Source: a bacterium (GTDB taxonomy: Bacteria; Patescibacteriota; Dojkabacteria; JAKAPS01; JAJZLI01). Taken from it: DNA of 5,698 nt. Shown here piece by piece: positions 1-5,494 of this stretch (position 1 is the first letter of the stretch; every line of letters starts with the position of its first letter). The stretch covers positions 1-5,698 of the forward strand of contig JAJZLI010000050.1 of assembly GCA_021803645.1 (NCBI GenBank), written 5' to 3'. The notes below the pieces were generated by a model. It was not told where the DNA came from and did no database searches. It saw nothing but the letters and a program-made list of their open reading frames with translations. The position numbers were made by a program, and so were the translations under genes.

Positions 1-1
1 C

Positions 2-649
2 ATAAGGAGGCATTTTCCTGAAGCTAGGAGGTATAAAATAGGTATCTTTTTGACAAAAAACCGTATTAAATCGGAAACATACGAAAAGAAGTTTATAGCT
101 CTGTACGTAGGTAGATTTGCAAAAGACCAGAAAGGGATAGATTTTTTTGATAGGATTATAAGGAAGGTTATATCAAAAGAAAAAAGAATCGAATTCCATA
201 TAGTCGGTGCAGGCGGTGATGGTGAAAGGATAATTTCAGATTTAAGTAAGAAATATGAAGCCAATGTGAAAGCTTTAGGATTTTTGGACGAGAAAAGGCT
301 TGAAGAGGAGTATAGGAAAGCCAACATATTCGTCTTGCCGTCTAGGTATGAAGGACTTCCAGCAGTAGTAATAGAGGCACAAAGTTATGGATTGCCTGTT
401 GTAGCATTTGACGTGAAGGGACCTAAGGATATAGTCATAAATAAAGTTCAGGGTACTTTGATAGAACCTTTTGATACGGATGCCTTCTCCAGAAGCATAT
501 TAAGATATTTTCAGTTATGGAAAAGCGATGTTCCAGAGTATGCAAGATTAAAAGAAGAGATATCAGAAATTATTTATAATAGATATGAAGTTAGTAAGAT
601 ATTGAAGCTCATGGAGAAGATGATACTTGAAGTATATAATTCAAAATGA
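2..649 (+). CDS. Glycosyltransferase family 4, C-terminal half (5' partial)
   Basis: The reading frame is open from the first complete codon (position 2) to TGA at 647-649, giving 215 residues. This is the C-terminal Rossmann domain of a GT-B fold, GT4-type enzyme, which transfers a sugar from a nucleotide donor to a glycan or lipid acceptor at the cytoplasmic face of the membrane. Visible motifs are the domain-opening VGRFAKDQKG (about 107-136) and the donor-binding EX7E motif EGLPAVVIE, with glutamates at 350-352 and 374-376. GLPVVAFD follows. GT4 proteins are usually about 350-400 residues, so the acceptor-binding N-terminal half lies outside the window. A TTG at 50 is a formal start but falls inside the interdomain region and has no well-spaced ribosome site, so I read the gene as continuing upstream. 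The GT2 gene follows after 27 bases, probably in the same operon. Donor and acceptor cannot be told from sequence. Confidence 0.88.
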   Translation: MRRHFPEARRYKIGIFLTKNRIKSETYEKKFIALYVGRFAKDQKGIDFFDRIIRKVISKEKRIEFHIVGAGGDGERIISDLSKKYEANVKALGFLDEKRLEEEYRKANIFVLPSRYEGLPAVVIEAQSYGLPVVAFDVKGPKDIVINKVQGTLIEPFDTDAFSRSILRYFQLWKSDVPEYARLKEEISEIIYNRYEVSKILKLMEKMILEVYNSK

Positions 650-664
650 CAATCGAAAAGCGGT

Positions 665-671
665 AAAGGTG
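665..671 (+). promoter_or_regulatory. Ribosome binding site deciding the TTG start of the GT2 gene
   Basis: AAAGGTG lies five bases before TTG at 677-679. It matches the GGTG-type Shine-Dalgarno motif common for internal operon genes in archaea. No ATG or in-frame GTG exists between the previous in-frame stop (647-649) and this TTG. The protein read from TTG begins with a normal GT2 N-terminus, so the TTG start is well supported. Confidence 0.65.
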
Positions 672-676
672 TAATT

Positions 677-1555
677 TTGAAACCTAAGATAAGTGTAATA
701 ATACCCACATATAACGACCCAACATATCTTGAAGAATCAATCAGAAGTGTTTTGAGTCAGAATTATCCTAGAAGTAAATATGAAATTTTGATAATAGATG
801 GCAGTACTAATGATTCTATATTAAACCTGTACAAAAACAGATTTAGCAGGATTAAAACAATAAGATACGTAAGAGAAAAAGGTTGTAACCTTCCTGAGGC
901 ACTTAATATAGGAGTTAAGAACATGCGGGGATATTTTTTTAAACAGCTTGATTGCGACGACTTGTTAACAAAAAATTCATTAGATAGATATGACAAATAT
1001 ATCAGTGAAACTCCGGATTTCCTAGTTTTTTATTCGGATGCAAGAATAATAGATGAAAAGGGAAAGGTTATATCTGTAATGAAAGAGGGATCTTATAAGG
1101 GAATAGAATTGGCAGAAAGGATATGGAAAGGCCCAATAGGATATCCTTCTTCGTACATCATAAATAAGAGATGTTTTGAGATAGTTGGTACTTTCAATGA
1201 GAAAGCCACAATGGCAGAAGATTGGGAATGGAGAATAAAGGCTATTTTTGTCAATAATATATCATTTTATCACATACGAGAAAGTCTCATAAGCTATAGA
1301 AAGCATAATAATCAGAAGTCTACATCTGAACTTCGCACTAATTCTATATACGTATTTAGGATGAAGAAGAGGTTGATTAATGAACTGAAAGCTAAAGTAA
1401 CCGATCCAAGGCTTCTTAAGATATTAAAAATTAGCTATAATAAATGGATGGCAAGCCTAATCAAAAGGAATATTGAAGTTATATTTAAACTTAACAAAAA
1501 TAAAACTTATAGAAAGTTTATTGTAAAATTGGAAGAAAATATTGGTAGCGTTTGA
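677..1555 (+). CDS. Glycosyltransferase family 2 (GT-A fold)
   Basis: A 292-residue inverting GT2-type glycosyltransferase, probably adding one sugar to a surface glycan in the cytoplasm. The N-terminus has the classic nucleotide-binding strand ISVIIPTYND (residues 5-14), then SVLSQNYP (24-31) and EILIIDGSTND (36-46). The metal- and donor-binding DxD region is LDCDD (91-95), and the catalytic-base ED pair is in AEDWEW (180-185). The tail is Lys/Arg-rich, with no membrane helix that I can see. TTG is chosen as start because of the AAAGGTG site and the lack of alternatives. It follows the GT4 gene by 27 bases, which suggests co-transcription. The stop codon TGA (1553-1555) coincides with the first bases of the left inverted repeat of an IS remnant, so the original C-terminus may have been longer and replaced on insertion. 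The catalytic domain is complete, so the enzyme may still work. Specificity is unknown. Confidence 0.9.
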   Translation: MKPKISVIIPTYNDPTYLEESIRSVLSQNYPRSKYEILIIDGSTNDSILNLYKNRFSRIKTIRYVREKGCNLPEALNIGVKNMRGYFFKQLDCDDLLTKNSLDRYDKYISETPDFLVFYSDARIIDEKGKVISVMKEGSYKGIELAERIWKGPIGYPSSYIINKRCFEIVGTFNEKATMAEDWEWRIKAIFVNNISFYHIRESLISYRKHNNQKSTSELRTNSIYVFRMKKRLINELKAKVTDPRLLKILKISYNKWMASLIKRNIEVIFKLNKNKTYRKFIVKLEENIGSV

Positions 1556-1568
1556 CTCTGTAAAAGTC
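1553..1568 (+). repeat. Left terminal inverted repeat of the IS remnant
   Basis: TGACTCTGTAAAAGTC matches the inward reading of the right repeat at 13 of 16 positions, including an uninterrupted CTCTGTA core. Its first three bases are also the TGA stop of the GT2 gene. Confidence 0.65.
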
Positions 1569-1619
1569 ATTTAGTATCCTAACGGCAGAAGGTTTAAACT
1601 TCCTGTCTAGGTATGTTAT

Positions 1620-2093
1620 TTGGCGACACACAAAGTAGGAAATGGTGACTCGGAATATAAAATATTTATTGATACCTACGTTGTGGAAGTGAAACAGGTA
1701 TTCAGACAGTATTCAGGCAAATTCTAAAAGAGTACATATACGCAACAGCAACTTGCAATTGTAATACTTCTAATAAAATATGAATGTAAGACCTACATAG
1801 ATATATCAAGTCTGTTGCCAGAGTTATGGAAATATTTTGGAGCGGAGGATATAGAAAGAGATTGCGGCGTCCTTCCCACAGAAGAAGTATGATCGAAGAC
1901 CTTTTGTAGAGACTATAAACTCAGTAGAGAAGAGAAAGTTTGAGGAGAATCTGAGAAGTTGGCTGTTGAAAACGCGGAGACGAGAGATGAAGTTGTGGAT
2001 GTGGTCTACAACATCCACCAATACATTAACTATGTTGTATCGGTACTTGTAGGATTTCTACAGAGCCATTTTATGAGAATTTTAATGTTGTAG
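1620..2093 (+). pseudogene. IS5/IS4-superfamily transposase remnant: N- and C-terminal parts joined, catalytic core deleted
   Basis: No single frame is open, but consecutive frames give a recognisable transposase. From 1620 in the third frame comes an N-terminal helical region (VFRQYSGKF, in-frame TAA at 1725, then TYTQQQLAIVILLIKYE and LLPELWKYFG, to about 1841). The text then jumps to the C-terminal part: GYRKRLRR in the second frame (about 1847-1870), SFPQKKYDRRPFVETINSVE in the first frame, and after a further shift near 1990 DVVYNIHQYINYVVSVLVGF in the third frame, ending at TAG 2091-2093. The signature Y-(2)-R-(3)-E-(6)-K is intact: Y at 1888, R at 1897, E at 1909, K at 1930. The region with the two catalytic Asp residues is absent, so the junction is near 1840-1850. 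The original start is unclear: ATG 1613 would need one more frameshift. The product would be inactive. Confidence 0.75.
2053..2068 (-). repeat. Right terminal inverted repeat of the IS remnant
   Basis: Read on the minus strand this is TGGCTCTGTAGAAATC, pairing with the left repeat at 1553-1568 (13 of 16). It lies inside the 3' end of the transposase frame and encodes part of its last residues (FLQSH). Confidence 0.62.
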
Positions 2094-2095
2094 AA

Positions 2096-3040
2096 TTAAG
2101 TCATATTATAATTATTATCAAAATAATTCTTATTTTTGTAGTTAAAGTAGATATAGTTTATAAGGTCTCTTGATTTTCTTTCTGGACCTGTTCCTAAAGT
2201 TTTTCCTATAAAGTCTCCGAGTTTAAAGTCAACAAAAGAATAATTTTTTTCTTTTATACATATATTTATAGATAGATCAATGTCATCATAGCCATTTAGA
2301 TATTTCTCATCGAATACTTTTTTCCTTTTTTTAATGAAAGATGGATTTAAAATTCCGAAACTACCACAATTATAAAAAGAGTCTATAGTTTTGAATAATA
2401 ATGATTTGTATATTGATATTTGTAGTGAGTTAAGATCATTAAAAGAAACAACTGCTAGCTTAGAATTGAATTTATCTATTATATTTTGGTGTTTTTTTAT
2501 AAGTCCACCTTTAAACTTATGATATTGGCCAAGTAAATTAGTATTATAACATACCTGAAGTGGAACAGAATGATACACGTGTGGTTTTCTAGTAAATAAC
2601 ATATCACAATTAGATTCATTAGACTGAAGTTGATATTTTAGTTTTTCGAATTCATCAATTTTGTATACATCATCACTACAGAATATTACCCACTTTGGTT
2701 TATATCGTAATGCATAATTTAGGCCTATGTTTAATGTTTTTGCATAATTAAAGAATTTGTATGGTATTTTATCTTTAGATTCCAAAAAAATCATTTGTTG
2801 GCCTTTAAATATATGCCTACAATGTTTTGCATAGTTACGATTAAAATCAAGTGTTGGCACCACTATTACTATATCCGTGTCTCCTTCAATAGATATTATA
2901 TTTCGTTTGGGTTCATTTGGAATATTTTTAAGAAATTTTATAACGTCAGTTTTGGTTTGAATATTATCATAAAACCTTAAGATATCATTTACATCATTAC
3001 TGAAAAACAGATCATATAGATAATTATCCATAGTATGCAC
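2096..3040 (-). CDS. Putative glycosyltransferase, GT-A fold (GT2-like)
   Basis: A 314-residue protein with a GT2-like core after an unassigned N-terminal stretch of about 55 residues. DIVIVVPTLDF (56-66) is the nucleotide-binding first strand. NYALRYKPKWVIFCSDDV (108-125) ends in the likely metal-binding Asp pair D123/D124. SFGILNPSFIKK (227-238) and KYLNGYDDIDLS (246-257) resemble the late GT2 region where an acidic pair serves as catalytic base. I see no signal peptide or clear membrane helix. The start is either GTG (3038-3040) or ATG (3029-3031), three codons apart, and neither has a clear ribosome site. It begins 14 bases after the rfbG stop on the same strand, suggesting co-transcription and a role in transferring the sugar made by that pathway. 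The gene is very AT-rich (for example 10 G/C of 60 at 2221-2280). It ends 2 bases from the convergent transposase remnant. Family assignment is good, specificity unknown. Confidence 0.7.
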   Translation of the reverse strand: MHTMDNYLYDLFFSNDVNDILRFYDNIQTKTDVIKFLKNIPNEPKRNIISIEGDTDIVIVVPTLDFNRNYAKHCRHIFKGQQMIFLESKDKIPYKFFNYAKTLNIGLNYALRYKPKWVIFCSDDVYKIDEFEKLKYQLQSNESNCDMLFTRKPHVYHSVPLQVCYNTNLLGQYHKFKGGLIKKHQNIIDKFNSKLAVVSFNDLNSLQISIYKSLLFKTIDSFYNCGSFGILNPSFIKKRKKVFDEKYLNGYDDIDLSINICIKEKNYSFVDFKLGDFIGKTLGTGPERKSRDLINYIYFNYKNKNYFDNNYNMT

Positions 3041-3045
3041 ATTTT

Positions 3046-3064
3046 GATCGAAGATTAATCGATC
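3046..3064 (-). other. Small inverted repeat at the rfbG stop / glycosyltransferase start junction
   Basis: GATCGA (3046-3051) and TCGATC (3059-3064) are perfect 6-base arms around a 7-base loop that contains the rfbG stop codon. On the minus-strand transcript the hairpin ends 5 bases before the GTG candidate start and 14 before the ATG candidate. No U-tract follows on that strand, so it does not look like a terminator. It could influence re-initiation on the downstream gene, or be chance. Confidence 0.3.
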
Positions 3065-4083
3065 TTAAAATAATCTTGTAATTGCTTAAGAGTTAATTCA
3101 TATATATCAACTTTAGTTTTTGCTGTATCAAAATTATTATACCAAGAAACAGTATTTCGTATTGTTTCCTCAAAACTATATTTTGCTTTCCATCCTAATC
3201 TTTTTTTTGATTTTAGGGAATTTAGTAGGAGAGATTTTTCTTCATGTGATTTGCCTTTTTTTATTTCATAATTTATGTTGCGATATTTTTTAACTTCTTT
3301 TACAATTTCAATTACAGTTTTATTTGAATTTGAGGAAAAGTTCCAGGCTTCAGAATAAGTTTTAGGATTTTTATGTAAAGCTTCTATAAGAGTTATGTAA
3401 CCATCTAACACATCAAGAATATATGTCCAGGGTCTTGTGGCGTTTGGGTATCTAATTATAACTTTTTTGTTACTTACTAGATCAGGTATTATTCGGTATC
3501 TACCCCAATCTCCTCCGCCTATTATGTTTCCTGCCCTTGCAGTTGCTATACCGATCTCTTGTAAGAAACTACTTCTGTATGAGTTTACAATAAGTTCAGC
3601 GCAGCTTTTACTTGAAGAATAAGGATCAAATCCACCTAATTTATCAGTTTCTTTGTAGGCAGTTATACCAATATTTTCATATACTTTATCAGTAGTAATA
3701 CATAGTATTGTTCTAGCGTTACCATATTTCCGTTCAGCTTCAAGTAAATTAAGAGTTCCTACAGTATTAGTCATAAATGTAGCGTGTGGAATTTTGTAAG
3801 AATCAAGAAGGATAGGCTGTGCGGCTAAGTGAATAATTATCTCGGGTTTGTATTCTTTAATTATCTTAGATATTGGAAGAGGATTTGATATATCAGCTTT
3901 AATATTAGTTATTTTTTTATTTAAGTTTAGATAGTTGTAAAGGGAAGGCTTGGAAGGTTGGTTTAGTGAAAATCCTATAATATCCGCATCTAAATTAGAA
4001 AGAAGCAATGTAAACCATGAACCAACGAAACCGGTATGTCCAGTTACAAGTATTCGTTTGTTTTTATAAAATTGTAGTTGCAT
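3055..4083 (-). CDS. rfbG: CDP-glucose 4,6-dehydratase (RfbG-type, extended SDR)
   Basis: A 342-residue extended short-chain dehydrogenase, near the usual length of about 355-360. It should convert CDP-D-glucose to CDP-4-keto-6-deoxy-D-glucose using tightly bound NAD+ in the cytoplasm. Seen in the protein: the Rossmann loop TGHTGFVGSW (14-23, G15/G18/G21), the NAD-binding KADI (63-66), HLAAQP (85-90), catalytic TTDKVYEN (130-137), the YSSSK catalytic Tyr155/Lys159 pair, and RAGNIIGGGDWGR (183-195) followed by IIPDLV and NATRPW. TGHTGF-GSW, DPYSSSK and GNxIGGGDW together are characteristic of RfbG rather than of RmlB or UDP-glucose epimerases. ATG 4081-4083 starts just before the Rossmann strand and sits about 30 bases downstream of a TATAAAT box. 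The glycosyltransferase gene follows after 14 bases. It is divergent from the rfbH-like gene, its expected pathway partner. The nucleotide (CDP) is inferred from family resemblance. Confidence 0.87.
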   Translation of the reverse strand: MQLQFYKNKRILVTGHTGFVGSWFTLLLSNLDADIIGFSLNQPSKPSLYNYLNLNKKITNIKADISNPLPISKIIKEYKPEIIIHLAAQPILLDSYKIPHATFMTNTVGTLNLLEAERKYGNARTILCITTDKVYENIGITAYKETDKLGGFDPYSSSKSCAELIVNSYRSSFLQEIGIATARAGNIIGGGDWGRYRIIPDLVSNKKVIIRYPNATRPWTYILDVLDGYITLIEALHKNPKTYSEAWNFSSNSNKTVIEIVKEVKKYRNINYEIKKGKSHEEKSLLLNSLKSKKRLGWKAKYSFEETIRNTVSWYNNFDTAKTKVDIYELTLKQLQDYFKID

Positions 4084-4112
4084 TTATAATCCCAAAGTTT
4101 CTAGACAAATTA

Positions 4113-4119
4113 ATTTATA
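4113..4119 (-). promoter_or_regulatory. TATA box of rfbG (archaeal-type promoter)
   Basis: On the minus strand this reads TATAAAT, followed by TAATTTG. Its centre is about 33 bases before the A of the rfbG ATG. Archaeal transcription usually starts about 25-28 bases from the TATA box, which places the start within roughly 10 bases of the ATG. That predicts a leaderless or very short-leader mRNA, in line with the lack of a Shine-Dalgarno motif there. A bacterial -10 box is the alternative, but I see no good -35 partner. Confidence 0.5.
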
Positions 4120-4160
4120 GAAGTGAGAGTTTAAGATTGTTGCTGATAATTTTTGTCATT

Positions 4161-4220
4161 CGAAGGAAACGTCAGAAAACCGTAAAACACACAAAAACCC
4201 GCTCGTCGAAGTCACGAGAT
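4161..4220. other. GC-richer patch with short hairpin in the divergent intergenic region
   Basis: The 207 bases between rfbG and the rfbH-like gene contain no convincing gene. This 60-base stretch has 28 G/C, against 12 in the next 60 bases. It includes a 5-base-arm inverted repeat CTCGT (4202-4206) / ACGAG (4214-4218) with a 7-base loop. Read on the minus strand, the hairpin is followed by CGGG and several short T-runs. It also lies upstream of the rfbG TATA box. It could be an operator, a small structured RNA, or a scrap of older coding sequence: a 19-codon minus-strand frame includes SRDFDERVFVCF. None of these can be chosen from sequence alone. Confidence 0.25.
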
Positions 4221-4290
4221 TCTTGAATTGTTACTTATAGACCTAAAGATATTTAGATTTAAGACTAGTATTTTATTTTTGTAATATGGT

Positions 4291-5487
4291 ATGATGATGA
4301 GGGTTCCTTATGCTCTTTCGGTGTATGGAGATGAAGAAATAAATGCAGTTGTAAATGTATTAAAAGAACATAGGACAATACTTGGAAAGGAGACTACCAT
4401 ATTTGAAGAAAATATAGCTAGACTATTTGGTAAAAATTATGGAGTTATGGTAAATTCTGGATCGTCAGCAAATCTCTTGGCTGTTGAAATTTTGGGATTA
4501 GAAAAAGGTTCAGAGATTGTTACACCAATATTGACATTTTCTACTACAGTGGCTCCGCTAATCCAGAAAGATTTGAAGCCTGTTTTTGTAGATGTAGAGC
4601 AAGGTACTTATCTTATCGATATTAAACTCGCAGTGGATGCAATATCTAAAAAAACTAAAGCTTTAATGGTTCCTTCACTTTTAGGAAATGTACCAGATTA
4701 TAAAAAATTAGGAGAAGTTACTTCTGAAGATAATATTGCATTGGTAGAAGATTCATGTGATACCTTAGGCGCAAAAATAGATGGTATCCCAACAGGTAAG
4801 TTTACAGATATATCAACAACAAGCTTTTATGGATCACACATTATTACAGCAGCAGGAGGAGGAGGCGCGGTATGTGTAAACAAAGAAGACCAGTTTAAAA
4901 AATGTAAGATTTTGAGGGGGTGGGGAAGGAGATCTGCAATTGATGAAGTTGAAGACATAGATAAAAGATTTGGGATTGAGTTAGACGGGATACAATATGA
5001 TACAAAATTTGTTTTTGAACATGTAGGATATAATATGCTACCACTTGAAATAAGTGCGGCTTTTGGGAATATACAATTAGGAAGGTTGGAAAACTTCAGT
5101 AGAATCAGAAATACGAATTTTTCTTCATTGATTAGTTTTTTTTCAGATTTTAAAGAATTTTTTATATTGCCAAAACAGGCAGATAATATTGATACTACAT
5201 GGCTTGCTTTTCCTTTAACAATAAATGAAAATGCACCATTTGATAGAGTAGAAATAGTAAGATTTTTAGAAGAAAACGATATACAGACACGTCCTATATT
5301 TACAGGAAATATATTAAAACAGCCGGGTTTTGCTTCTATAGATAGAATTGAATTTGGTAAGGATTTCCCAAATGCTAACGCTATTATGAAGAGAGGGTTT
5401 GTAGTAGGATGCAATCAAGGACTTACAAGAGAACATATTGAGTATATGAAGGGTATTTTCTCAAAATTTTTGGATAAATTTTTATAG
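4291..5487 (+). CDS. rfbH: Nucleotide-sugar 3-dehydratase, RfbH/ColD type (DegT/DnrJ/EryC1/StrS fold, His for Lys)
   Basis: A 398-residue fold-type I PLP-family protein (ColD about 388, Yersinia E1 about 437). Expected role: C3 deoxygenation of a 4-keto-6-deoxy-hexose nucleotide, here probably the RfbG product. Seen: PYALSVYGDEE (6-16), the cofactor-phosphate loop VNSGSSANLLA (54-64), PSLLGN (128-133), cofactor-ring aspartate D154 in VEDSCD, and SFYGSHIITAAGGGG (178-192). Aminotransferases of this superfamily have the PLP-binding lysine where this protein has H183. That swap defines the 3-dehydratases RfbH/E1 and ColD. The C-terminal WLAFPLTI (304-311) and RPIFTGNILKQPGF (334-347) also fit RfbH. 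Its four cysteines (156, 195, 205, 374) do not fit the spacing reported for the [2Fe-2S] site of Yersinia E1. Starts at 4291, 4294 and 4297 (three ATGs) are all possible, with no ribosome site seen. An RmlD-like gene follows after 7 bases. Confidence 0.85.
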   Translation: MMMRVPYALSVYGDEEINAVVNVLKEHRTILGKETTIFEENIARLFGKNYGVMVNSGSSANLLAVEILGLEKGSEIVTPILTFSTTVAPLIQKDLKPVFVDVEQGTYLIDIKLAVDAISKKTKALMVPSLLGNVPDYKKLGEVTSEDNIALVEDSCDTLGAKIDGIPTGKFTDISTTSFYGSHIITAAGGGGAVCVNKEDQFKKCKILRGWGRRSAIDEVEDIDKRFGIELDGIQYDTKFVFEHVGYNMLPLEISAAFGNIQLGRLENFSRIRNTNFSSLISFFSDFKEFFILPKQADNIDTTWLAFPLTINENAPFDRVEIVRFLEENDIQTRPIFTGNILKQPGFASIDRIEFGKDFPNANAIMKRGFVVGCNQGLTREHIEYMKGIFSKFLDKFL

Positions 5488-5494
5488 TGTAGAA

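Larger units (their letters stand above)
1553..2068 (+). mobile_element. Decayed, internally deleted IS5-type insertion sequence
   Basis: About 516 bases bounded by imperfect terminal inverted repeats: left TGACTCTGTAAAAGTC, right (inward) TGGCTCTGTAGAAATC, 13 of 16 matching. Inside is a broken DDE transposase in the plus direction (separate entry). Intact relatives of this kind are usually about 1-1.3 kb, so roughly half is missing, mainly the part encoding the two catalytic aspartates. I see no convincing target-site duplication immediately outside the repeats, which fits later rearrangement or drift. The exact outer boundary is uncertain by a base or two, and the transposase frame runs 25 bases past the right repeat. 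The element separates the GT4/GT2 genes from the minus-strand sugar genes. It cannot move by itself, but its ends might still be usable by a related active element elsewhere. Confidence 0.72.

Noticed and set aside
4..32. Two strong Shine-Dalgarno-like strings (AAGGAGG at 4-10, AGGAGGT at 26-32) suggesting a gene start near the TTG at 50
   Set aside because: Each comes from tandem AGG AGG arginine codons in the open GT4 frame. The nearest start (TTG 50) is 17 bases after the second string, which is too far, and starting there would leave only half of a GT-B enzyme.
1824..2021. 65-codon minus-strand open frame
   Set aside because: It lies opposite the transposase remnant, whose plus-strand frames carry the YREK motif. 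No independent signal supports it.
1564..2104. AAGTCAT direct repeat (1564-1570 and 2098-2104) as a target-site duplication of the IS remnant
   Set aside because: The first copy lies inside the left inverted repeat region, and the ends it would define do not form an inverted repeat. The CTCTGTA ends explain the boundaries better.
4017..4226. 69-codon plus-strand frame running from inside rfbG into the intergenic region
   Set aside because: The first third is antisense to rfbG, the composition is low-complexity Lys/Arg/Ser, no ribosome site is seen and there is no recognisable domain.
4249..4263. Possible TATA box (ATTTAGATTTAAG region) for the 3-dehydratase gene
   Set aside because: The distance to ATG 4291 is right, but the match to a TATA consensus is poor in a stretch that is nearly all A/T, so I do not annotate it.
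4291..4300. ATGATGATGA resembling a box C motif of a C/D guide RNA
   Set aside because: It is the triple-ATG start of the 3-dehydratase gene, and I saw no properly spaced D box or C'/D' pair.
4827..5414. 195-codon open frame on the minus strand
   Set aside because: It lies wholly opposite the 3-dehydratase gene, has no recognisable domain, and follows from that gene's codon pattern.
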